From Symsagittifera roscoffensis (Eukaryota > Xenacoelomorpha > Acoela > Convolutidae): DNA of 64,000 nt. Shown in pieces: positions 36,248-47,280 of this stretch. The first letter of the stretch is position 1; each line of letters starts with the position of its first letter. Made by a program: the position numbers and the translations under genes. Below the pieces are notes generated by a model, which was not told the origin of the DNA, did not search any database, and saw nothing but the letters and a program-made list of their open reading frames with translations. The stretch is from NCBI RefSeq assembly GCF_963678635.1, contig NC_087068.1:16619872-16683871 (forward strand). The letters run 5' to 3'.

Positions 36248-38163
36248 GCTCAAATAAAATTGTCAAGAAAGATGCTACAATCACAATGAGAGAAAAGAAA
36301 AATAGCAACAAACGAAACATCAAAAGATGGTGTCCTGAACTCGCACAAAGTTGAGAAAATTTCCTAAGCGTTCAAAACGACAAAAACGAGGCAAAACTGA
36401 CAAACTGTGAGGCTCGATGAATTTTGAACTATGTGACAATCAACATATCAGTTTGAGATGGCGATGATATAATTACATCAATAAGTTCATTAACAGAAAG
36501 CTGCCTGGAAAGACGGAATCTAATTGAATATTCGTTGGAGTAAACGAAACACTTGGACCGAATTTAATCAATTGATCAATGATTCAATTAACAAAGTCCA
36601 CCCACCAAATTCATTACAACAAAATTTTAGTATTTCTTTTTTTTCGAAAGCTGTTAAAGTACTTTATAGTCGAGGATTTATTTAACAAGATAGAATGAGT
36701 TTCGCATCAAAGTTTCGCTTTCCTAAACTAAATTTTATTTGGGTCTTTTTGCAAGCTTATAGATAACAATAGTAGTTGTAATCCGTGAGAACATCTTTAT
36801 CCGGCTCATGCGTAAGTAGCATAGCTTTTTTCACTACCATAAAATCTGATAAGAAATTTGAAGAAAAAAATGATACTTTTTTTCAATTTTCTGCTGTTTC
36901 TGCTGTTTATGTTCAGTTGATGGAATTAAGGAAAAAAAATTGAGGAAAAAAAGGAAATTTTAATGATAAAATGGGATGAATTAAGTCATTAAACATTATT
37001 ACCCTGCTTGCTATAAACGACTAAGACCAACTTTTCACGAGATCGAGAAAGTTTTTGAAGTTGATGATTTAAATCCTAATGCTGAAAAAGCATTAAAATG
37101 GTCTTATGTTTCACAAAGATCAAGCTACTTTGACGTACATGTAACCGAGTGAAAAACCCAAAACCCTGCTCAAATAATCGCACCTACAAGAACGGATTCA
37201 GACCAGGGGAGGATATAGGATTTTCTCGAGGGGGGGTCAAATTTTCAAAAAATTTCGGAAAATTTTATTGACCTTTCTTAGGTCGACCGATTTAATTTTT
37301 CCGAGCTCTCCCAAAGTACTAACAAGACCCTGTTTTGGCCAAATTTTGTGCGCCGCAGGCACAATTTAAAAAAGGCCAAAAAAGCCTCTTTTTCTAACCA
37401 GTTTGCTTACACTGTTGTTAATCTATCTTTTTTTAAAGTTCATCTTTTCATGCACACTATATACAGATTTTTTGACTTGTTCGGCTACAAATAAAATGAG
37501 TGATTTGGAAAAAAGTATAAAGTATGCTGTTCAGTTATTTTTTTGTGCTGAGCATGATCTTAAAAAACTTTTTGGATCTATTTAACATTCTCCCCCCCCC
37601 CCCCCCCTATTCTAGCTACTAAAGAATATCCACCCCTGTAAATAAAAACAGTTTATTCGCGTTGCATGTATATTCGATTTTTGCTGCATTCTGATTGGTC
37701 GAAAATGCACTGCAAGTAATCTACTTAACAATCTCCCCTCCTTTCTTAAAGGGGGGAGATTGCTTAGTAGATCCATTTTTTAAATTTAATATTAAGCGTA
37801 AGTTTCTTAAAGCAAAATCAACTTTTCGATTCAGTTTTCAATTATTTGTTGATTTGATTGAGAGAAGTGCCCCAAAAATGTAGATCTGAAAAGTTTTATT
37901 TGAAAAATATTTGCTCACTTTTTTTTTATTACCGCGGGAACAGTTAGATTGCAAATCTTTAATAAGTGATCCTCCAGAAACAATTGGTGTGGAATTTCCT
38001 CAATTGACCGTAAATAATTGTGACAATTTTCTCTCGAACTTAAATTTTCGCTCCAAGTTTAAAGCAGAGTTCAATATTTAAATAAACCATAATTTCATAA
38101 ATTAGAAAAATAACATAAAAGCTACAAAATTCAACATTTACTGCCCCAAAAAATACGGCCCCA
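36248..38163 (+). repeat. Duplicated block B (second copy)
   Basis: This is the partner of 29633-31546, at an offset of about 6.6 kb, with a slightly longer poly-C run near 37592. It lies in the long intron after the VWA exon ending at 36011. Confidence 0.93.
37204..37638 (+). mobile_element. hAT-like MITE, copy in second block B
   Basis: Same element as 30589-31020, carried by the block duplication, with a longer poly-C run. Confidence 0.65.
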
Positions 38164-39107
38164 AAAAATAAATTCAAATCAATTTGTATAGTTTATTTTT
38201 GGTTTTAAAAGTCCTGCAAAAATCCATTTAAATCAATTTTTTAGACAACAAGATCAATCTTTTCTATGACACTAAAAATTCGTTGTAAACCGATAAACTT
38301 GAGAAAACGGCGTTTATGCTTTTGATTTGCTCGCGGTATTTTTTCTCTGAAAAAAAAACGAATTAAACCACTTTTAATCTGTTTTTGTCAGTGAGGGTAC
38401 TAATATGACGCTCGTGACAACTTGTGGGAAGTCGTAACAAAACAGGTTAATTAAAGTAACAGCTAAGATAAACGCTAAAGAAGCTAGTAGATTGCCGAGC
38501 AGCAGCTAAACACAGTAAGGAAGGAACATCAGAAATCAGCAGGAATCACTTCAAACAACATAATCGCAATAACAAACGCTAGTTTGAAACATATCGTCAA
38601 AAGTGAGATTTTTTTTACAAAACATATTTCTCGTTTTCGACTATGACGAGAATTGAATGTTATGAAAAATACCTGCCATTTTTAACTTGAATAAAAACTA
38701 AATGCGAAATTAGTCATTGACAATTCTCATCTATTCGCTCAGTTGTTATTTCTTTCATATCATTTTAGTTTATTTTTAGAATTGCTTTTTATGGTAATCA
38801 ATATGATTGAAAAAACCTCTTGTTTTTGGAATGCAACTTTATTTTGAAAAACTTTAATCAAAGAATTCGAAATCTCGCAAGAATTTTGAAAGAAAATTAG
38901 TCTCAGTTTTTATCTTGAAGGTAAGACACATTATTAAAAGGTCTAAAAACAGTTTCAACAAGGATTTCTTAGTTTGAAAAACTTGTTTCAGATTATTTTG
39001 CATCGTCTTTTTTGAGAATGCAAATTCTGCAAGAATTTTGCAAGAAACTTGCAACACTTGCATTTTTCTAACAAGAATAGCGGTTACTATACAAGTAGCA
39101 CAGAATT
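38164..39107. other. Intron-type AT-rich DNA
   Basis: No exon was recognised. It is probably intron of the VWA gene if the last exon is at 46070. Confidence 0.4.
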
Positions 39108-39646
39108 TTCCGACCACACTTATAAAAAAAACCAAAAAAAGTTTTTTCAAATTGGTGTCGTTTTTTTTAGCATGCTGTGGTAAAAAGATCTGAACAAAAA
39201 ATAGAATTTAGGCGTATTTGAGATTCATAGTAAAATAAATCAATTGCAAAAATGTTTTTGAAGAAAAATGAAAATGATTAGAAAAACGAAAAAAAAGTTA
39301 GCTTTTAATTGCAAAAAATGAGCTAAGAAACTCCAAAAACTACCTTTATTTGAGTAAAACTAAGTTTTCAAGGCTTAAATTAAGTTTAAATAAGCTATTT
39401 TAAGCATAGGCGGTCACCTTATTAGCTCAGAGTTAAACCAAAAATCTAAAATTTCAAACTAGTTTTTCTCAACACTGTGAAAAAAATTCATGTTGTTCGA
39501 ATCTTGATTGAAAGGGCTTTAACATATTATATCACTCAACCCATTCCGATGATTATTTGTGGTACCTGATTTTGCGTGGAAAACAAAAAGAAAAAAACTA
39601 AAACAAACCCGAATACAAAGCTCCTCACCATTTTCAATGGTCGGAA
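39108..39646. repeat. Dispersed element ending TTCCGACCA / TGGTCGGAA
   Basis: The best copy of the family also seen at 3661-4008 and 57485-57915. Exact 9-base inverted ends lie at 39108-39116 and 39638-39646. The interior is shared with the other copies ('gatgattatttgtggtacct', 'aaaactaaaacaaac'). No gene is inside. Confidence 0.65.
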
Positions 39647-40472
39647 CAACAAGTAATTTGAAAAACAAATCTTGTAAAAATTGTACAGCTTTGCATTCAG
39701 TAACTTTTTAATCAGTAACCACTAAAACATCTTTTCTTACATGATTTTTTTGAAAGTACAGATTTTATCCACATATTTCGAAAAGACTTTCAAAAATTTT
39801 TATTATACATTTTAATTTTTTCAAAATGGTTGAAAAATGACCAGTTATTAGAAAACAAAATCTTGCTTGCATTTCATCAATGAAACGATTCCTTGCTAGA
39901 AGCTTGGAAAAGTTTAGCGAAATGAATGAATTGTTTTGCAAGTTTTCTTGCAAGAATCTTTAAGACTTGCACTCCAAAACCTTTCGTACAGTCATAACTC
40001 TTGCCAATTTCTGAAAGCGTTAGTAAAAAAGAACGAAGTTTTTTCAAGTCTGAAACAACGATCTGAAAAACTGGCGCCTAACTTCCATCACGTAAGTCTT
40101 TTCAAGCTAGTCACACTGTTAAATTTAAACAGTTTCGCATGCCAAAGTTTCATCTAAGCCTTTCTAATGCTTGTTTTCAATATTCTCCGAAAAACGATAA
40201 CAAATTAAGCCATAATTTTTAGCACCTTTTTTTGTTAAATTTCTTCATTTTTCTTTATGTTTGAGTAGTCTCCCGAAAATTTCCTCTCAAAAGTTTCTGA
40301 TTTTTAAATTTTTCTGATTGTTCATGACCTTGAACTCATTTGAAACGCGCTGTCACATAATCCACAGTCTAAACCCAAACCCGCGGTAACAAAGTTGTTA
40401 TTTGACTCAGTGGTACAAACTTTTTCTCTCACAAATATCCGGCAATCATGAATTAGAAGTCAAAGCCCACCA

Positions 40473-41467
40473 TTTGAAAAACAAGTTATGGGGACTTCTG
40501 CGTCCTTGCATACCTGGTTAGTAATTGGTTCCTTTTTGTTCCTTTTTCCATAGAGGGTGCTTTTAGCCCAATCTTTAGAAAAACGAGCTGAAAGAGCCCA
40601 ATTATAAGCAAAAGGAGCTGAGTAAGACCCATTTTTGTTGAGTCAATCGATTTTGCTGTTACCCACAAGTATTGGTTAAAATTGACCTTATGGTGCAAAG
40701 CTTTACCATTGGAGTCTGTCAATTAAACGCAAATTGCAAGTTAAACTAAATTTCAAACTAAAATTTTGAAAACTTCACCATGGAAAGGGATATGAGCCCA
40801 AATTTTAAAAAGTGGGTCCGAAATTGGGCTGCATTTTGCTATGAAAAAAAGAGCTTAATGATCCCAATTTTAGCAAATGGGTCCCACTTTTTAGTCATTG
40901 ATTGGCAATAAAAATACATGACTCGTGATTTAAAAATAGTTGCGTCCGAAATTGGGCATCAATTTTTTATAAAAAGGGTTTGAATGAAACCAATTTTAGA
41001 ATATTGGTCCCGTTTTTGGTTCCCAATTTGCCATCGAAGAGGACTAATGAGCCCAATTTTCTAACTTTTGTGCTTCCAATTGAATTACACTGAAACCCAA
41101 ATATATTATCGTGTTGAAAACTCTTTTCCTACTGTAATGAACTTTTTTCTAACATAATTTAGCCTTCTAATTTTCAATTCTCGAAGTACAACGGCAGAGA
41201 CAAAAATAAGGTTCTATGAAAAATTTTGAACCCAAATTTCCATATTTTTTTAAACTTTTTATGCCAAAAGTTTCATTGGTGAAACCATGAGCAATATTTT
41301 TCTTTTCGTAATCTAAAACTAATACAACTATTCGTATTCAACTTTAATCCTAATAACTTTTAGTTCACATAACACACAAAATTTTAGCAAAAGTTCTATC
41401 TCTTATACGAGAAAAACAACGCGAACTGAAAGTTGATTACACTTTTCTGCATAACTTGTTTTTCAAA
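40473..41467. repeat. 1-kb element with exact 18-bp inverted ends
   Basis: TTTGAAAAACAAGTTATG at 40473-40490 is the exact reverse complement of 41450-41467. The interior is a run of degenerate repeats of 'gagcccaattttaNaaaNtgggtccga' (for example near 40555, 40795, 40875, 40955 and 41050) pointing both ways, so much of it can pair with itself. No coding frame is present. It is a probable non-autonomous DNA element with an unusual self-complementary core. Confidence 0.6.
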
Positions 41468-41756
41468 CGCTAAAACAAAGACTCCAACGTGTGACTGCCC
41501 CAACGGTACATCAAACATTCAACTAAGGTAGACGCCGCTACATCAAATTCAATGCAGCTAGCAGATTCCAAAAAAAAAAATCAATTACATTGGAGTAATA
41601 TTTGAAGATAGCTTCTTGTTTTGCTGCGCTGTTCTTGTTTCTCGTGTTTCTGCTGAAAAACATTAGCAGACGACTTGGCTGCTAGTTTAAAGTCGGAAAC
41701 CCTAAATTTTTGAAGCTGCACTGATGTCACCAAAGCAGAAATGTGAACTGCTTACA

Positions 41757-41771
41757 AAGGTTCGAATTCTC
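41757..41771 (+). other. Pol III B-box-like site in SINE-like DNA
   Basis: GGTTCGAATTCTCC closely matches the T-arm / B-box of tRNAs and tRNA-derived SINEs. It lies in a stretch (about 41700-42130) with more G and C than its surroundings. A clear A-box was not found, so this is probably a decayed SINE head. Confidence 0.4.
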
Positions 41772-42232
41772 CGAGGTCAAGCAGCCATCTCGGAGTGAAG
41801 GGCACATCCGCCAAAAACCATGTACCTCTAAAGGGCTCAAATCAAATACAACTGAAACTTGATGTCACCACTACTGCGAACCTTGCTTTCACCTTTCACT
41901 GCCTACACATCAATTAGCACTTCAATACAACCAATTTTGACGCTCCTCGACGCTTCAGTTTTCCACCTCCACAAGGTACTGATAGAACTACGGAAATTGC
42001 GAACAGCAGCGTTATTCTCTAGAGTTCAACGTTGCCCAGAGATCAACAAATTGTGAGCAACACGGTCTCTCTACCGTTACAGTTATGCGTGGGACGATCT
42101 TTTAAACTCAACTGACGCTTCTAAATGTTATAGTGGTCAACAAGTGTTGAAGCTAACGAAGTTAGAACTTATTTACTTAAATTATTCTTTAGTTGATACT
42201 CTGTCGACGTTAAACTAGCAAGGTTAAACATT

Positions 42233-42310
42233 CCGGACCTACAGGGTTGCGACCCCAATATCCTACGATTGCAATCCTATGCTCATACTAACTGAGCTAC
42301 CTGGTGTACA
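42233..42310 (-). repeat. tRNA-like SINE head or tRNA pseudogene
   Basis: Read on the minus strand, the segment has a D-arm (GCTCAGTTAGTATGAGC) with a pairing stem, and a T-arm-like GGGGTCGCAACCC at tRNA spacing. The acceptor ends do not pair and the anticodon stem is poor. It is therefore not a working tRNA but a pseudogene or the 5' part of a SINE. Confidence 0.5.
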
Positions 42311-42589
42311 CTGAGAATCAGATACTGATCTCTCTTGACTAGAAGCTAGAGATGTCTTTCAATCTCTTAGTTCTCTGATATGACCAAAACTTACTTTAAG
42401 TAGAGTATGCTTCAATGCTGTAACACCAAGGAAGCTACACACGGCCATCACGAAACCCACACACCAACAACAGGCTCTGTAATCGAAAGTTTGGATTTAA
42501 GATCATTTATCCACGAGGGATAGGACCAACATACGAGCTGTACAGCTCATCACGGCGAACCGCTGTTGTGCCCCTGCTTAAGAACTACA

Positions 42590-42732
42590 TGCAATTTTTC
42601 TTTTTGTTATTTTTCTGGGCTGGGTAGTGTGGCCTCACCCTCAAGCAACGAGCACGGATCATGGTGGGCCTCGAACATCCGACCTTTCGATTGAGAGGCG
42701 GAGACGTTACCACTTCACCACTGCTCCCAACC
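42590..42732 (-). mobile_element. tRNA-derived SINE
   Basis: On the minus strand it starts GGGAGCAGTGGTGAAGTGG (A-box region), carries a B-box (GGATGTTCGAGGCC) about 50 bases later, continues into a GC-rich body of some 60 bases, and ends in an A-rich tail (complement of the T-rich run at 42593-42613). This is the standard plan of a tRNA-derived SINE. It may be joined to the DNA at 42410-42590, which is also GC-rich and SINE-like. Confidence 0.6.
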
Positions 42733-43366
42733 CGTACTGAACTTTTTGTTCCATTTCACGGCTGATCATCCATTTAGCAGGAGTGAGAAAATTCTCAGGA
42801 CTGTTCCCCCATTATGCAGGGCTGTTCAGAAGTGAGCATGCGTATTTTTCTACAGACATGGTCGTACCTGGATCTTACATGATCAGACCTGAGTGAAACA
42901 TGTTCATGCCTGCCGCAGACATGATAACGCCTGACTGAAAACTTGACAAATACATATTTATTTATACATTACTTCGCGTATCTTGACTAATTGGTCTTTG
43001 TTGTTAAAATTTCACTTTTTCAGATTTTGTTCGAAATGAGTTTATCCAAATTTACCTCCTCGAGCCAACCATCTTCAAATGAAGGAAATTATGTCGTCTC
43101 TACATCCCAAAAAAGAGGACGTCAGGTTAGTTTCAGGGGGCAACGGGAGGGATAGTCGAAAAAAACTAAAAATCCCCAGTTTGAACTATAATTAAAGCAA
43201 TTCGTCACAAAATTTTTTGGCCAAAATTCCTTCAATTTTCGCGAACCAGTAGCCGCAATAAGTTCGAATAAATTAAAAAGATTCGATTGGTTGATACTAT
43301 TAATCTCATTGAATAAATTAACAACAAATGTGCGACTACTTTTTAACGCATGATTTTGATACCGAT

Positions 43367-43660
43367 TTGAGCATATTCGGTTCAGGCATGGTCATGTATC
43401 CTGCAGATGTGAGCATGTTTAGTTCAGGTATGATCATGTATCCTGCAGGTGTGAGCATGTTTAGTTCAGGCATGGTCATGTATCCTGCAGGTGTGAGCAT
43501 GTTTAGTTCAGGCATGGTCATGTATCCTGCAGGTGTGAGCATGTTTAGTTCAGGCATGGTCATGTATCCTGCAGATGTGAGCATGTTTAGTTCAGGTATG
43601 ATCATGTATCCGGCAGGTGTGAGCATGTTCAGTTCAGGCATGATCATGCATGCTGCAGGT
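43367..43660. repeat. 42-bp minisatellite, seven units, open on both strands
   Basis: Seven consecutive 42-bp units code on the + strand for variants of VSMFSSGMVMYPAG, and are also open on the minus strand. The first and last units are the most diverged, the middle ones nearly identical. Degenerate relatives ('acatgatcagacctg', 'catggtcgtacctgg') lie at 42850-42940 and 43680-43790. The unit has palindromic 'catgatcatg' words. Since 42 is a multiple of three, the long frames (43328-43726 + and 43336-43752 -) follow from the repeat, and I do not call them genes. Confidence 0.85.
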
Positions 43661-43780
43661 GTGAGCATATCTTCAGTTAGCACACCTGATGCAGGTCTGA
43701 TGCAGGTATGTGCATGCCGAATATAGACATGCTGCACATCTGTAACAGACATGAATTTTGCATGATTTTACAATGATCAG

Positions 43781-43931
43781 ATATGATTATGGCCAAAAAG
43801 TTCGGTACGGGAAGTCTGTACAGCAACTACGTTACCGTCCAACAAGCAAATTTTTTAATCTCGTCGGGTTTGAGTTACCCGATGAAAGAACAAAAAAAAC
43901 GTTTGACGTTAATCAGTTGGATCGGAGCAAG
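43781..43931 (+). CDS. Candidate internal exon between 36 and 46 kb
   Basis: The segment follows 'aatgatcag' and reads MAKKFGTGSLYSNYVTVQQA, NFLISSGLSYPMKEQKKRL and TLISWIGA before a weak donor (gcaa|gtgatt). Entry and exit are both phase 1, so it would fit between the exons ending at 36011 and starting at 46070. No family is recognised. The frame also stays open to a stop at 43971. It could be a chance frame next to the minisatellite. Confidence 0.25.
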
Positions 43932-44619
43932 TGATTCTGGCTCTTTCAGTTTGTTTATACAACCCATCTGATCTGCAAACTTTTGCGCCTAAAAGCTGTT
44001 GAAATTATTTCTTAGAGTCATTTTGCACTGATATTATTAAAACTTTGATAGAAATCTATCAATCAAACAAACAAGCAGTCAGCAAACTGACGACTAAACC
44101 AAAAACTGTGACAAGTAAACCACAGCTTTCATCGTGTCCCTGACAAGATTTGACCATTCGATTTCGAGCCAACCGCAGGATTTCTTTGAATTTTTCCCAT
44201 TCGGCAACTTCGAAATCGATGAAACTTCAAACCTCAATTTTTTTTAGTCGCTTACCATTGATGTTTACCTTTTTTCACTATTGAGTCTTACAATTCAAAT
44301 GGATAATTTAGTGTCCTGCAAGATTTTGAAATGACTACAATTAAAAATAACACTTTGTATCTAAGCGCATCTATTTTCGAGCGCTCGAAAAGATGGACAT
44401 ATAACATAAGTTGCAAATCAAGCGGACCAAAAGATCAAGCAACAAAAAACTAACAAGCTGAGAACCGGCCAGAGCAATTTAAACCAAATTTCAAGCAAAA
44501 CGACGACAAAATTTTACTTAGAACAACAAAATGAGCATCAACTCTAAGGCATCCAAGGGATAATCTTTACTTTGGAAAAATCCGGAGTTCCGCAAACCAA
44601 CGTTAGAAATTGGATTATA

Positions 44620-45690
44620 AAATTTAACAAGACTGCTCGTATCAGGGCGAAACCCTGAATGTTCCGACTGCCTTTTAAGGTTTATGGAGCAGCAGTAATA
44701 ACATAAAAAAATTAAACGAAATAAAATAAAATGAAACTTTTTTTCTTAAATTTGAAATTTTTTATGAAAATCATCCCCCCACAAGCCATATAAAGTATAA
44801 CAAGACTGCTCGTATCAGGGCAAAGCCCTGAAAGTTCCGACTGCCTTTTAAGGTCTATGGAGCATTAATAAGATGAAAAATTTCAATGTAATAAACAAAT
44901 TTAATAAACTTTTTGAAAAAATTTGAGATTTTATGTAAAAACATTCCCCCACACGTCATATTAAGTACAAAGTGATAGATTTTGCGCCTATTAACAAATC
45001 AATTATGGCATATAAGCTTCCTTGAACCAATTTGGAACAATTTCTAAGACGGATTAAATCTCGCCTACGCGTTAATAGCGCGAAATTTATCGCGCCTTAA
45101 TTGTCCCAAATTGGCCAAAATGGCAATCTTTAAACCCCCATAACTTTACGAAAAAAGATCACAGGTGAAATATCTTTTCAAATTCAAGCTCAGGACAACA
45201 ATTCCTTTCGAATGATATAAAAAAATTCCGTCAAAAATGGCTAGTTAAAAAGTCGAAATTTGTCTGAAGAAAAAAAACCCACCCCGAGCACAAATATTCC
45301 GTTACTTTCGTATCGAAAGTCGGAACAAAAAGATAGATTTCGTTCCTTGTAACAAATCAATTATGGCAAAGAAGCTTCGTTCAACCAATTTGGAACGATT
45401 TATAAGACGGATTAAATCTCCGCTTACGCGTTAATAGCGCGAATTATATCGCGCGTTAATTGTCCCAAATTGGTCAAAATGGCAATCTTTAAACCCTCAT
45501 AACTTTACGAAAAATGATCACAGGTAAAATATCTTTTCAAATTTAAGCTCAGGACAACAATACCTTTTGAATGATATAAAGAAAATTCCGTCAAAAATGG
45601 CTAGTTAAAAAGTCGAAATTTGTCTGAAGAAAAAAAACCCACCCGAGCACAAATATTCGTTACTTTCGTATCGAAAGTCGGAACAATTAA
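44620..45690 (+). repeat. Repeat family 'GCGCGTTA', + copy with two 360-bp units
   Basis: The head 44620-44860 holds two copies of 'aagactgctcgtatcaggg..gttccgactgccttttaagg'. It is followed by units at about 44995-45330 and 45353-45690 sharing 'accaatttggaac', 'taagacggattaaatctc', 'cgttaatagcgcgaa', 'ggctagttaaaaagtcgaaa' and ending 'tactttcgtatcgaaagtcggaac'. The block is inverted relative to 4650-5765. The two long units differ at only a few percent, suggesting recent unit duplication. Confidence 0.8.
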
Positions 45691-46069
45691 GCCTTTACTG
45701 TTTAAGCAAGAACAAATTTAGCGAACGCTCATCAAACAAAGAGATACTTCATCAACAGTTTAAGAAGGACATGATTTCCAAAAAATAGAGCAAAGCGTTC
45801 AAAAATTGTTTTTAAAATAAATATTGGTTTTTATGAAGCAAAAATGACTTTTTAGTAAAAATAAAAGAATTTACTTTTTCTAAATTCAGCTATTGATAAT
45901 TTCTTTTTTACTTTTCAACAGCATGAACAACCTGAAAATATTTCAAAGGAAAACTTTCAAAAGTTGTGAAAATCGTTATTGAATTTTTTTGACACCATAT
46001 TTACGTCTAAATTAAAAATGCCGCAATTTAAATTTGCTGAAAGAAACTAGTTATTTGAAATTCTTAGAG

Positions 46070-46311
46070 CAAGTTTGGATGTCACAGATCAAGATAAATC
46101 ATTTTTTTCTTGTTACGATTCGACTAATGCGGTTACCGACAGACCTGGCAGAGCAAGGAAAAACTGTCTATTCAATCGGAACAAAAAGTTGTTTGAGACT
46201 TTTGAAAAATATCATTCAAATTTGCAAAATGCGGGTGGGGAGTACAAAGTTTCTTACGCAACAGTAAGACGAGTTCTTAACAGCTACGGTTCATATGACG
46301 TCGTGATATGA
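46070..46311 (+). CDS. Probable last exon of the VWA gene
   Basis: An acceptor (cttagag) lies just upstream. Its phase matches the phase 1 donor at 36011 and would give the junction YNQT-SLDVTDQDK. The frame continues FFSCYDSTNAVTD, RPGRARKNCLFNRNKKLFE, TFEKYHSNLQNAGGEYKVS and YATVRRVLNSYGSYDVVI, then a stop. Two Cys and a basic, amphipathic tail are seen. The codon composition looks coding against a noisy background. The link across a 10-kb intron is inferred from phase alone, and other exons may lie between. It could also be the end of a separate gene. Confidence 0.45.
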
Positions 46312-47280
46312 TCATCTATGAATAACTGTTTTTTTTAATCTTTTTTTTTATTTCGCAGTTACATATGTTGTTCTTTTTACACCAACTGGTTTTTTTCACA
46401 CAGTTTGCTCTGATTTTTGCAGAACCATTAGTGATGAACTCTCGTAGAACTTCAATGCAGTACTGAAAAAACAAATCAATTTTTAATTTATGATCATAGA
46501 TGGCTCAGTTGTCCATTTTTTAGCCCCATCCTTCACTTCATGCATTCCAAACACAGCGGAATTAAGGCTGGTCCAGAACTGATTTGCTCTGCGTAGTCAA
46601 ACCGCGTGCGTGCCTCAGTTCTATTTAGAACGATTTGAGATCTGGATTGTTTTAACGTATTCGAAATCCGCGTTGAAAGCCATAGAACTTGTGCTCCGTA
46701 TTAATAATCACATAATGGCCAAGTTGCAGTTTTCAAATCCTATTAATTACAAAAACAACACTCTTCGGTAAAATATTTTCTAAGATAAAATCTGATGGCG
46801 TTGAAATCATCGAATTGACCTTGAAACAAAAACAGTGAGCATTAGTTAGAGGGCGAAATTTCAGTTTTTATCTATTTAGTGACTCTTCAAGAGAAATTCA
46901 TTCAAACAACAGGATTCAATTCGCGTTCAAATAATTCAAACTCATTTCCAGAAGATTGATTATTATGATTATTATTCAGTAATTTAAATCACTTCATTCG
47001 AATCAACTTTAACGGATACGCATATGATAACGATGATGACGAAACAATTCTGCAATGATGTATGTATGGCAATTCACTTGCAATCACTTGCTTAGTCGCA
47101 GAGGGATTTTAAATAATTTCAAAAAAGATTTCAAATATTTTTGCCCAAGTCAAGGCAATAAAGAATCTTGTGATGAAATTAACCCTTGTTTAAATCAAAA
47201 GGCTTCTCAAGTTAGCCCAATTTCATGTTGTAGTTCAAAGCTCATTTAGTTCAAAGAACAGGTTTTTTGTATTCTTATGT
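46312..47280. other. Space between two convergent genes
   Basis: Less than 1 kb separates the stop of the + strand exon and the stop of the - strand protease. It must hold both 3' ends. No clear polyadenylation signal could be assigned. Confidence 0.45.

Noticed and set aside
42233-42310. A working tRNA gene on the minus strand
   Set aside because: The D-arm pairs, but the acceptor stem does not and the anticodon stem is poor. SINE or pseudogene is the better reading.
43367-43660. CRISPR-like array
   Set aside because: The units are contiguous with no unique spacers, and the DNA is eukaryotic. It is a minisatellite.
43328-43752. 132- and 138-codon frames on opposite strands
   Set aside because: Both are the 42-bp minisatellite read in frame. 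No start context, splice site or flanking coding sequence supports either.
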